Shown here one piece after another: positions 1-12,600 of a DNA stretch of 64,000 bases; the stretch's first letter is position 1; each line of letters begins with the position of its first letter. The stretch comes from Bugula neritina (taxonomy: Eukaryota > Bryozoa > Gymnolaemata > Cheilostomatida > Bugulidae), in NCBI GenBank assembly GCA_964035545.1, contig OZ037767.1, positions 28,811,628-28,875,627 of the forward strand. The letters are read 5' to 3'. The notes under the pieces were generated by a model. It was not told where the DNA came from. It saw only the letters and a list, made by a program, of their open reading frames with translations, and ran no database searches. The position numbers and the translations under genes are program-made.

Positions 1-1682
1 GATTACAATACTTGTTATCCAGTTGCCATGGCAACCTTGGCTGAAGATGATAGACTGAAAGACATGAGGTTTCAGTTGGTACCCAAACTGTAAGTGTTGT
101 CAGTACTTGTAGTCGTAAGTGCCTGTTGCATGGAGTCTAACTTATCAATTATTAAAGGTAAAATTTACTTAACATTGATAATGCTATGTTTCAGTTTAAG
201 CTCCTGTAATCACTACATGTAAAACCTTATTATTTGTAGCAAAATTTATTTAACAACCACGGTACACATGAGAACACACTTTTATGCTGAATAGTTAATT
301 GTATGTTACGAGCCGAGTTGTTTTTAGGGTCAGTGAGCATGATTTCTGGAGGAACTACTTCTACAGAGTTTCTTTGATAAAGCAATCAACTCAGTTGACC
401 TCATTGGCCAAGCAGTCCACCAACACAGGTACTGCTTCTAATGCATTTCATTGATTTCGTATCACTGTTATGTAACTCTATTAAATTAGTTTCTTATATG
501 CTATGCTACTGGCTAACGACTTCAAACCATAATATACTCAATAAAGTCACTGAACTGTAGTAATGGTGGCTTATAATTTTATGAAGCCTTAGATCTTCAA
601 CTTTGTGTTAGATCCCTTGCTAACTATCATCTACCTTGAAACAATTTCATGTAACTTAATACTTTAGTGTACTGCATCTCTAAATGGTAATAGGAATATA
701 TATCATATGACTGAACACTGATGAATCTTTTGTACTGCTTTTTATTGTGATTGTGTAATTCTGTTGTATTTTTATATGTAATTATTGTTTTTTACTTTCT
801 AGCTCTATAATGGCATGTATATTATCTGCCTATATAAAATAATCTAGCCAGCTGTACTATTCACAGTAGCTACTATCCTGTCTATGCACAATACGTAATA
901 TAATCCTTACCGTGTTGTACTTATGTTCTGTTTGCACGCTGCTATGTTGTGATCATTGTTGAAGGTTCCAATAACACGACAACTGATACAATTGAAAAAC
1001 CGCCTGCTGTAGACTCTACGGTAGATGCAGGTAATGGAGTGCTAGCAGATATCCTGGCATGATGTTGTTTAGAAATGCAAGAATTTTATGTAGTTACTCG
1101 GAGAGCTACTTAATATGATTTTAAAACCATAAAACATGAACATAGAATTAAAATGAAAATTAGAACCCACACCCAATAATAGTATTTTGATGCCAAACAC
1201 ATGATACTTATGTGTGTTATGGTTCTTTGATTGTTCTGATGGTTTATTTTACTGCCATAGTTTCAACTTGCATCACTATAATGTTAACAGACGGTGGTAA
1301 GACCATTCCAAGTGAGGCAGCAGCTGCCGATATTGATGCCGGCACAGACGAGGCAGAGCTGACTGTGGGCACTGATGAGTTCATCAGTGATGCGTACAAC
1401 TTGGAGATCAGTGACGAAGATCTGATGCGTGAAATGGAGGCTCTGCGAGCATCTCCTGGTGTAGACGATCGTAAGTTGTGGCAATACAATACCAAGTCTG
1501 CGTGTTTTCATTGTTGAACCGTAGTTATAAGATATGCTGTACTTGACATTTTAGAGGAATGGGAGGCAGAGCTACAGAAAGAGCTCAATGATTACGAGGT
1601 GGTGTCAGGGTCGAATGAGTTAGATGATGAAGCACTAGAGAAGGAAATTATGCAAGAGATTAAAGATACAAGTACAGCATGA
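1..1682 (+). CDS. SYAP1: SYAP1-like BSD-domain protein (3' part)
   Basis: This is the C-terminal 187 codons of a synapse-associated protein 1 (SYAP1/Sap47) homologue; the 5' end lies outside the window. Exons with matching phases are 1-89, 328-428, 965-1030, 1291-1470 and 1555-1682. The first two exons encode the end of the BSD domain ([20 protein letters not shown], then YRVSLIKQS), the conserved FW motif of that fold. An acidic linker follows, and the C-terminus has [15 protein letters not shown], typical of the family. In other animals SYAP1 is a cytoplasmic adaptor linked to Akt signalling and to synapses; that role is family knowledge. It converges on the ING gene, 606 bp stop to stop. 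Identification is firm; the extent of the acidic linker exon 965-1030 is the least conserved part. Confidence 0.88.
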
Positions 1683-2288
1683 GTTCAACTGTGACTGCTT
1701 AGCTGCTCTCTATGGAAAGGAGGTTATAATGGAATTTAGTATCCATGTTGTATATTGTTCACCAGCACTTGCACTGTGTAAAGTTTTAGAACTAGTTGAA
1801 ACGTAAATTAAATTTGAAAAATTACAAAAATTGAAATGCTGAAATTCACTGTGCTATTATCTTTATTTATGAGATGATGTGTAATAGTATTTCATGCTTA
1901 ACTAAATTTAATCTGGTCTTTTCTAAAGGAGGAAAATATTCATCTAAATATTTATTGTTTTGAGGGTACTCATATTGATATTCATTATATCCAGTGTGTT
2001 TATTTTTTATTGGTGAAAATATAAAATTTGGCAAGTTATTGTACTAATAGCGGTTCAACATTTACTGTTATAATTACGTATCTTTTATTAAATAAATATG
2101 TTGTATAATTGAAGCCTAAAATCATGCTACAACCAGTATACCATGCAGCCAGTTTTAATTATTTGTTTAAATCATTACACTAATTTATTTCCAATAATAA
2201 TAACTTAACACACTCTATATATTACATATTTACAAGTGAAATTTACAATACTATTGCACTAAAAATGCACCAACACTGGCATTTTTGG
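1683..2288. other. Convergent intergenic spacer (SYAP1 / ING)
   Basis: The spacer holds the 3' untranslated ends of two converging genes and no further coding exon that I can see. An AATAAA for the plus-strand gene lies at 2091-2096, and a TTTATT (AATAAA on the minus strand) at 2184-2189. If both signals are used, the two transcripts overlap by roughly 100 bases. Confidence 0.6.
2091..2096 (+). promoter_or_regulatory. Candidate polyadenylation signal of SYAP1
   Basis: AATAAA lies 409 bases after the SYAP1 stop codon, in an AT-rich spacer. Use is inferred from the motif only. Confidence 0.45.
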
Positions 2289-5184
2289 CTACTTTTTCTT
2301 CCTTTCTCCCATACACCGTGGACAAAACCATTTTCCTTTTGGCTTTGAGGTGAGATTAACACAGGGGAAATGGAACCATTCGATTGGACACTACAAACAA
2401 AAAGAAACAGACAGTAATAAGCATGGAAACATTGAACTTTTTAACCAAGCATGTGTATCCCTAATTCCAGAAAATATGTCTTTACAGCAAGAACATATGT
2501 CATGAAGGCTGTGAAGAATGTTCTCCATGAATTAAAATTTTAGTAGACTAACATCATTATTATCGCAGCCTATCATCTCGCCATAGGACACCTGGTGACA
2601 GATACAGTAAGTAGGCTCATTGGGATCCACAGGCATGTCAAGGACGTCTGAAGGATGACCACCACTGAACTCTGGCGTGAGGGTCTCTGGCTCTTGAATG
2701 TTTCTAAAAAGGTAAATCAAATACTGGTCATATTGCTGGATGACCGGTAGATTCTACATGGGTTATTTTATACTGAACATCATAGCCGGAATTGTTTTAC
2801 CCATGTTGAGCAGACAATATTTTTATCTGGATAAAAATCTTTGCATGATTTTAGATACATATCAAGGAGGTAAATCTCACTAAATTCTAATTGATAATCA
2901 TTGGGTAGTAGAGACAAATTATCACAAACATGGCATTTTAATTCATCTTTAAGTCTGTTGTCAAAATAATACAAGATATGTCACTTACTCCTTAATATCT
3001 TTCTTTTTTCTCTTTTGTCCCTTAGAGTTGTCTTCCTCATCTCCCTTCCTCTTACGACCCCGTTTCCCTTTGTCAGGTCGTGGCGCAGGTGTTTCGACTG
3101 CGAGTATAACATTACAAAGTCAATTGACTAAAGAATTCTTTTACCAACTAATCACTAACTGACCAATTAGTTAATAACTTACTAGTAAGGCTCTTTTCTT
3201 TCAACTCTGCCTCAAACCTTGCCAGATCATTATCTAACTTCCGTATGTGTTTATCAACCTAAAAGTGGAGTTGAAATATACATTGTAGTGAAAATATGAA
3301 AACAACGCCATCAAAACTAGGCCATGCCACAATCTTACAGCTGCTCACCCTGTTTCAAACAATATATGTTTGTTGATTTGCTTTATTTTATTCCAACATG
3401 AAAAACGTGAGATTGAAGAAAGTAAGGCTATGGTGCAATAGCACTGCAACCAGAACAGTAGCTAGACTTGCGGGTGAAACAACCAACACAATTATTGTCC
3501 TACCATTTCATACGTCTGCATAGCCAGAGTGACCTTGTCATCTCCATACTCGGAGGACCTCTCAAACAGTTTGCTGATTTGGGTGTATCGGCGATGACGC
3601 TCACTCTGTGACAGGTTTTTGACAGTGGCTAGATAGCTATCAGCCTGTTTGTCTATTTCTATCATAGTATCTGTAAACAGCATATAATCTCACATTAGCG
3701 AAGATACTTGTTGGGAGTATATCTCATGTTCATCAGAAGCTACTGACGTCACGCCTCAACAGATGGTATGCTCACCTTGAGAACGTTTGTCTAGATCACA
3801 CATCAAGTTGAAGTTACGCTGGAGCTCCAAAGGCAAAGCCTCCAAACCTATCAGTAAATAAAACTCCTAGAGAATACAAGTGATATTATTTTGATAAAAC
3901 AGTCCCTATTACAAAAGAAGATCTCCTATGAAACCTGAGCAAAGTAAAGTAAAATAACACATATTCAGTAAAATTTTAATAGCCAACAAGTATACATTAT
4001 ATTTTTAGACCTAGAGCTATGTTACTACATTTAATAAAAAAATAACAGAAAAGATTTAACAAATTCTTTTGGCTTATCATATAATAAAAGATGCATAAGA
4101 AATAACACAACTATGTTGGTACACAAATTTAGTATTAATATGTAACAGCTAACTGATGTTAGTTGAGACAATCAGACAAACTTGGTGAGAAAAATTGATC
4201 AACATGAAAAAGCATAACTTGTAAACACGAAAATAAAGGAAGAACTTTATCTCAACAAACCCAAATAGAAATTTTCTATGCTTACCACTAGTAATATATG
4301 AAATAAACTCCGCTAAATTTTAAATTACCCAAAGCCTGACCATAAACGTTTGCCACAACATTTAATGGAATTGATTGACATGAGATTTTGTAGAATAAAT
4401 CCAAGTTTAAAGTAGGCTACTGAAATAGCAATACTCAAATATCTCTTGCACCAGAATTATTTAGGTGCAGCTAATGACAATTAAAGTTACATGTTGATTA
4501 TGTTTACACATATCTATATAAATATTAATATCAACACTCACACTGGTTAACAACATCAATATGCAAATCATCATCAATATAAAATAATTTATTTTTGTTT
4601 AACTTCAAGTTACTCATACAGTCATACTGCTTATACTTATAAGTTATACTTATAGTTATGCCTATGACTCATGGCTATTGCCTATACTAGAGTACTGAGT
4701 AGGTTATTGGGTTGGAAATATACTATAAGTATAAGTATAACAGTTATTCTCAATGTTATACTAGAAGTTTAACATTAAGTTTAACTATAACATTAACTAT
4801 AAGTATAAGTATAGTATTCGTTATAACTCAAACTGTATACCTAAGCCTTATACTTATAGTTATTATTATAGTTATACTAATACTTATAGTAATAGTTATA
4901 CTCACTTATACTTATAGTTATACAAGTTTATAGTTATAGCTATAACATTAACTCATAACTGTAAGCCTGTAGCTGTTACAATTAAAATATAAATATAGAA
5001 TAGATAATCACAATGAATACCAATCATAGTTATTCAATTGAATATGAATATCAAATCCAATATGAATATCAATATGAATATGAATCAGAATATGAACTGT
5101 GAACGTGTTCCAAGATGTTCGGAATGTTCCTATTTCAATTTACTTACTGTCTAAATGCTGCTCCAAATACACTGCTGCGGCCAT
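2289..5184 (-). CDS. ING4/ING5-type PHD finger protein
   Basis: This encodes a 237-residue inhibitor-of-growth protein, close to the 240-249 residues usual for ING4/5. Exons in transcript order are 5184-5148, 3847-3776, 3670-3504, 3258-3183, 3097-2989, 2703-2553 and 2390-2289. The ING domain (about 1-110) starts [13 protein letters not shown] and contains [11 protein letters not shown] and [15 protein letters not shown] basic Lys/Arg-rich nuclear localisation region follows (about 120-152). The PHD finger has the full C4HC3 zinc set: C187, C189, C200, C205, H211, C214, C227, C230. Family members read H3K4me3 and recruit MYST acetyltransferase complexes in the nucleus. The start is the first Met and matches the family N-terminus. 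Intron 1 (about 1.3 kb) carries AT-rich repeats. The gene diverges from NEURL4. Confidence 0.93.
4610..5100. repeat. AT-rich simple repeats in ING intron 1
   Basis: Imperfect repeats of ATACTTATAGTT type fill about 4610-4935, and ATATGAATATCA type repeats fill about 5036-5096. An apparent 73-codon reading frame here (Ile/Thr/Leu/Tyr only) is a product of the repeat. Confidence 0.75.
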
Positions 5185-6680
5185 ATTTTAAATATTAGAA
5201 ATTGGTTAAATCTCAGTAATCCGAGTGTTTTTGAATAAAACTGTAACTATTTGCGTTAGTATCGATAACTATAAGTATATCAATATGAATATGCAAAAAT
5301 CCCTCCGATCTCACCATCTAACATACACGCAGGTTGACTGACTTTCGCCCATTGGAGTTTCGGTCTAACTATCTTTTTTTATTTTAACTATTACGTTTGA
5401 CATAGACAAGAGAGAATAACTCTAAGTTTTTCAGACTAAGAGTGGTTTTCACTCAGTATGAGCATGTATACCTCGAGGGTTTACTACAGACACCCAAAAC
5501 ATTTTAGGGCAATGACGCTCAAACTAATAATGTTGTGTAATTTACAAACGCGAGCCGAGGCTTAAAATGAATCGCTTGATGCAGCATAAAGTTTGTAGCC
5601 AGTGAGTACAGCAATTCAAGGTCTAAAGTTTTGCGTTGAGGTTTGAAGATTGGATAATAATGTATATAGAAAGGCTGCACTAAGTGACTCTAAGCTTTAT
5701 GCTGTATCTAGAGATACCCAAGCTTATATATTATTGTTCTTGTACTCACACAGATATTGTTATACTTGGAGACTACAGTGGCTGTCAATCAATAATCAGT
5801 TTGGTCTGCTCACAATTTTAATCACAATGATCATGATCACGATGATAGCTGTTATAAAACCAATATAAATATATTATTATTATGATTACTATATTTATAT
5901 TGATATTGCCTATTACTATTAGTATTAGTCTCATGCTGACACTCACACGGCTCAATATGATTTAAATATGAATATTAAAAATTATTATTATTATAGTTTA
6001 AATTATTGTTATTATAATTATTAAATTCAATTAAATTTAATGTTATTTTTAAAATGTAACTAACTTACCAAATCGCAATGACCAAATCACCAATAGCGAC
6101 GGACAATAGTACTAATAGTGGAAGTGATGATCACTTTATGATTGTTATAGTATTTGCCTTTGCCTTTGGCAATGATTATGAACCGTAGTAGAAAAAATGT
6201 AAAGTTTCATTTTAAAAACCTTACTCTCTTCCTACCTGTAATGCGCATAGTATTTGAGGTCTATTTCTAATCAGTTTATATTTTATTAATAATCTTTAGG
6301 TTTAGTTACTATTACTAATAGTAATTTGTGTACTAATAGTATTAGTACACAAGTATGAAAACAAAAATTAAACATTTTAGACAGTTTATTTATATCAATG
6401 TAATAATAACATCTGGTTATTTAACTTTCTTGTAAAAACACTTTATTATTACTCAGTCAACAGTTCATTTTCAAATATAAATATATGATAAGTGTTGATG
6501 AACTTCCATGATTGTACACAAAATGTCTACTCAGTGAATGCTTACGTAGTTACAAGTTTTTAAATTCAAAATTATATTTTTTACGATTTATTGCTAAAAA
6601 ATTCTCTTGTACCATTAACTTTTAGACTATAGCTTATTTAGATCAACATAACTCTAGTAGAATTATTTTATTGTATTTTT
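5185..6680. other. Divergent intergenic region (ING / NEURL4)
   Basis: This 1.5 kb gap lies between the start codons of ING and NEURL4 and should hold both promoters. I see AT-rich, partly repetitive sequence, no clear CpG-rich core and no supported coding exon. A 72-codon open frame at 5650-5868 lacks recognisable similarity. Because the NEURL4 first coding exon may have a splice acceptor at its start, an upstream exon may lie here. Confidence 0.5.
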
Positions 6681-9600
6681 ATGAACATTTCAGATGTGAA
6701 GAAGGAGGAAATCATGTCATTCCATAGCAGGACAGGCACCCTGGTTAGGCTTACTAATGGCAGTAAAACTGCTGAGCGGACTTCTGCCACTAATGAGTTC
6801 AACAACGCCATTGTTTTCAGCGAGAGGCCTTTACGGGACAACGAACTGTTTGAAGTAAAAATTGACAGCAAGGTAAAAACATTTCCTGTTACATTTGTTT
6901 GCACGACATTTCTATTATATGAAACGTATTTGTGTTGTAATGCTCGCCTTTCTCGAGCTATAGTTTTGTGAAACTTCTTATAGAATTTTGCTTATGAAAC
7001 GAGTCATCATCACAAGAAATGTCTCTTTTGTGTAAAAACACAAATTGTGTGCAGTAAGAAATATTTAATACATTAGCTTCAATTTATTATCATGTCTTAT
7101 GCCAAAATAATTGTATCAAAGTATAAGCATATTAATAAAAAAGTCTTGCAAAATAGTCACTATTATTTATGCTTATAGCTGAATACATGGAGCGGATCAT
7201 TGGAAATGGGGGTAACCACCTGTAACCCAGACACTGTGAGTTTGTCTGCTAGTTCCACAGGCTTAAAGAATGGAACATGGATAATGTCTGGTACCAACGT
7301 CCTAAAAGATGGGCTAGCAGTCAAAGAAGGGTATGGGCCGGATTTAGAAAGGCTTTCCGTAGGTGTGTTTCAGGGGCGTTATCAGCTGCTAGCTTTTGTT
7401 TTGTGCAGTCAAGTTTAATTTTGTTTTCTTTTCTACATTGCGAAGTTGCCATGAAAATTGCCATTGAAAATAGCATCAAAAATTTCAAGGAGAAGTGTAT
7501 GACTAGCTAATTTATGACTGCATTTTGTGACATCACCATCACAAAGTCTTACAGCAGAATGTTTCAAGTCAGTTACAGATATAACAGGCCAATGTTTAAT
7601 TTTACTGAAACACTTTATCTTAGAAATGCTACAGTTCAAAGTAAATATTCATAGCTGCTATTGACCGTGCTACCTGATTTCAGACGGCATTAGGTCAAGG
7701 TCAAACCCTCTCATGTGAATCAATTTCATTGGTTGTTATCTGAGAGTTAATTGGCTGAGTTGAATGTGCAATTATCCCTGGATAATTTTCTCCACTGAAA
7801 ATGTAATAATTCTGAATAGCATTTATAAATCATATTAACATAATAGTTGCTGAATGGTATTATTAAATTTGTTAGAAATTTAGCTAAAATATGTTTGGAA
7901 TTTGGCTATTCGCTATTGCAAGTGTAGCAGGAAATGTCGAAGGGCATTCTTATTGGTGGGGGATCGGATTTTTACCAGCTGCTGTCACACCATGTGAACA
8001 TTAGGCATTGGGGAAGGGGGGGGGATATGATGTAATACATGATGGGTGAACATTTCAATAACAGCTATGAACACTTACTTCAAGACGTAGTCTGAATCAT
8101 CCATATTTTTCTTCTATTCATCTGTCTGTCATTATTTCAGTATTGAATTATGAAGTATTATATAAAGTGATATGTTATGTAATATAATCAGCCCGTCAAT
8201 ATACTTTCATTAGACTGACATGTAAGTAGTAGTCGAGAAATCAATTGTTGGATCAATTCACAGACTTCTAGTCTCAACTCAACCCATAAATACTTGATAT
8301 GTGATAATTGTTTATTATTATTATTACTACTAACAGTACAGTATAGTTACTAACAGTACAGTACAGTTACTACTATCAGTACAGTATAGTTACTACAAAC
8401 AGTACAGTATAGTTACTACTATCAGTACAGTATAGTTACTACTAATAGTACAGTATAGTTACTACTATCAGTACAATATAGTTACTGCCAACAGCATAGT
8501 ATAACTACTTGAGAGTATAATATAGTAATCATTGTATTGGTGTATAATTTCTGTTGCTAGGCGACGCACTGGGTGTGATGCGTACTAGTGCCGGAATACT
8601 ACATTTCTTTATAAATGGCGAGGATCAGGGCATAGCTGCTAGTGGTATTCCGGCCAATGTGTATGCTATCATCGACGTGTATGGCAAGTGTACTCAGGTT
8701 ACTCTTACAGCCTGTCGTCTTCTTGATCCCAATCAGCAAACCTGTGAGTACAACTATGCGGGGCACACAAATATGCTCTGCAGTTTATTCTATGCTGTGG
8801 GGGAGACAATTTCTGTATGGTTTGTCTTTAATTCTGAAATTGTGTGAGTTATAGTGTTTGTAATTTATATATTAAAAATTTTTCATGAAAGTTCAATATT
8901 GAAAATTATATAATGTTTAGGATATATGAAGTTTAAAAATGAATGTAATTATTGAGCTGTTTATTAATAAAAGATATATGGTTCAAAGAAGTTGTACAAT
9001 ATGTAATGTTATCAACTATTCAATCTTGAGTTGCAGAGCTAGATTGCAATTGTAACATATGCTGTATTTCATACTACAACAAGATTGTCTAAAAATGTAG
9101 GAATATAGAAAATAAAATGTGAGAAGATAGAAAATAAAATGCATGAATATAGCCTGACAGGCAATAACTTGGGCTTTGCGTTACAGCAGTCATTGGAGTA
9201 TTGAATTAATCAATTATCACTCTTATTAACTTGTTAAGGATTTTGGAATTGTGTGCACAGAACGTGTAATTAGATTTAGAGTCGTGACCTGGAGGAATTC
9301 TGGCGTGTGTAGCAGCTCTGGTTTGTTTACATTTCCACTTAAGTGCTGACACAGACAATCCCTTCAGAGTTGTGCAGCTATAGTCTGAGCGCATGTACAG
9401 CACTCTATAAATGTTGTATAGTGTATAAGGATACTATATTCAGATGTGGTAAATATGCTCTTGGGCTAGTTGTATGATAGCGTGTTCAGTTATGGGTTGT
9501 AATGTTTACATTGTTTTACTTTCGTCATTCTCGTTCAACATGTCTTTGAGTGAGGGCTGTAGGAGGGCGTTTAGAACATCTCTGGATATCAGCGCTATCA

Positions 9601-12600
9601 ACGGTAGACTCTATCATAGCTTTTCAGTTAATTCATCAATAATTTAGTTATAATTTCAAAACTTATAGGATAACCAAGTATTTCTTGTTCCGTTGAAGGG
9701 TATTTGTATCTGAAGTATTACTCATTCACCTATGTGACCTTTAAACTTGATGCTAGCTATTATTCTGGTTGTTAGTTTTAGCCAATCAGCTGGCGAATGA
9801 AGCCATAGCAGAAGCAACTGCTCTGTGCTCCAATGAGATTCTGGCATTTCATGAGAAGTGTGGGTCGCTGGTTCGTCTGACTAATGATAACAGGACCGCA
9901 GAACGGCAGAGGCCACATGGGGAGTTTAACAACGGAGTAGTCATGACTAATCGGCCTCTCAAAGCTGACGAGTTGTTTGAGGTATGGTAGCTTTAGTTCC
10001 ATGTGTTGCTGCGATGTAGACTTGAGTTTTTTGTTTATTAAATTAAACACGGTCAGTTACTTAAATCTAAGTATACAGTTAGGTACAGCTCAGTAGTTGA
10101 AACTGTGTATGCTATTGTTTAAAGCTCATTATACAGTTAAAGCATTGTATGTGGCGAGTTAAAGCAATATTCACAATGACTAACAATTAGTTTTACTGCT
10201 GCATGACCACACAATCTTAAGATTCCAAGCTGTTAGCTACTAGTTTACAAGCCGATAGTATGTGTTCCAAGCTGATCCATTAGTGTACATGTCGTTAGTA
10301 TGGATGTTTGCAGATACGACTGGACACTATGATAGACAAGTGGTCCGGCTCTATTGAAGTCGGTATAACGACACACAACCCGAGTCTGCTGGACTTCCCG
10401 GCCACTATGACCAACATGAGGTCTGGTACGGTGATGATGAGTGGTTGTGGTATTCTAACCAATGGTAAAGGAACTCAACGAGAGTATGGTCAGTTCAACC
10501 TGGACGAACTCGCTGTAAGCTCTACTCTCGTACTCGTAGATCATTATTATGCTGAACTTCTACGCTGATGAAAATGCATATTCTGCAGTTGTGTTTAGTA
10601 TTTCTTACCTTTATAGTTCTGGTAATTTTAATAAATGAAAAAAGATGTTGTGTTCTAGAAAAGTGGTCTATTTGTCAACTATGTGTTTAGGAATCGGACA
10701 GAATTGGTCTCATCAGAAAGCAAAGTGGTAGCCTTCATTTCTATATAAATGGCATCGATCAGGGTGTGGCAGCTGAGAACGCCCCGGAAATGGTTTGGGG
10801 CGTTGTGGATCTCTATGGAATGGCAGTCAAGGTAATACAGAGTAATAAACATTGTATGTTACAAACTCATTGGCTAGAACTAGAATGCTTATAGTGATTC
10901 CACTTATTTGATTTGATAGGTGACTATAGTCGATGATCAAGATGTAATTGAGGAAGAGGAAGGGGCGGGTGTTTGCTCCTCCTATGGCTACTTGTACAGC
11001 CGATCTTCTCTGCCTTCTGCAACATCCAGCAGACGTCGCTCTCACATCATTAGAAGCAGAAACTACTCTGAGTCGGAGTCAGACAGTGTGTGCAGTGACC
11101 ATCTTAGCACCAACAGTATGTACTATTCTCTGCGGACCTAATGTTATGCCTGTATCCATAGTGGTTTTAGTAGTAGTAGTAGTAGTAGTGGTAGTGGTAG
11201 TGGTAGTAGTAGTGGTGGTAGTGGTAGTGACGGTAGTAGTAGCAGTAGCTTGAGCTGTAGCTGTAAATGAATAGTTATTTAGTAATATGCTCTACTCTAG
11301 CAATTTATACACAAATAATTTGCTCTTTCTCCAGCTTCTGACACTCAAACCCAAGTCAGCAGAGACCCGCTGACATTTCACCCGGTATGTGGGAGGAATG
11401 TTGATGTTATAAATCGGAATAAGACAGCACGAAGACCCAAGTAAGTGACCTTTTGACATTTGACTGAACTTTTGTGGCAACTTTATTTTTCCTAATGGTT
11501 ATTTTTTTACTTTTATTCAAGCTATTTGGGTATTTTGTTTGGATAACTTTATTTAAAAGGTATAAAATATTATTGTGTTATGAACATGAGCTTATAAAAA
11601 TGTTGATGATTTGGCTAGTGCCTGAAGTGGTAGGTGGTAGACAACTCTAATAACTGTTTAAACTGAGCCAGCCACTACTTGTGCACGCTGTATATTATGT
11701 TTAGAAGCTGGACAGGCTTTCACCTACTCTTGTATTTGATATCTTGACACGAGTTACTGTTTTGCAGTGCAATGGACGAGTTCAATCACGCTGTTGTGTT
11801 GTCTAATCGGCCACTGCTGCCAGGAGAATGGTTTGAAATACGATTGGATAAAGTAATAGATAAGTGGGCGGGGTCTGTAGAGTTAGGGGTCACGGTGCAC
11901 GATCCGCTCTGCCTGGACTTCCCTTCAGTCATGAGCAACATGCTGGGCGGTACTTGGATGATGACAGGAAATGGAATCATGTACAACAACGAGACTGTAA
12001 TAGAGGATTATGGGTACAGACCTGACCAAATGAAAGTAGGAGCTGTTTTCTCTAGCTTATAGTCAAAGTTAACAATGCTTTTTATTCAACTTGAAATGCT
12101 ATATATTATTATACTTGTATATATTATAAAAGTAGGACATTTTTGGTTGGGTATTTGAAATACTAATTATAGGATAATCAAAAATACAATTGTATGATCA
12201 TTATTTTTATGTTGCAAATTTTTTGTCGTTTTGCATCGACTGTCAAATGTTTGAGTTTTGAAAGTAGTTTGTGTTGATAGTCAGCTGATTGCAGGGTATA
12301 TATTTGTGTGTGACTGCTTGCTACAGGCTGGTGACAGAGTGGGAGTTATGAGAACCAAAGACGGCTGCCTTCTCTTCAGTGTGAATGGACAGAACCTGGG
12401 TGTTGCTGCTGTCGGTATTCCAGAGAAGATCTACGGAGTTCTAGACTTGTATGGACAGGCAGCTGAAGCTAGTGTGGTGCAGGCTGAAGGTACGTGTCCA
12501 CCAAGTATGAAACATATCAACACTTGTTGACACATGTTGACACACGCTAGCAACTGTTGACATGTGCTGACATGTGTTGACATATGCTGACACGTGCTGC

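Noticed and set aside
10948-11253. Poly-Val plus-strand frame
   Set aside because: It is a NEURL4 exon in the wrong frame continued into a GTA/GTG repeat.
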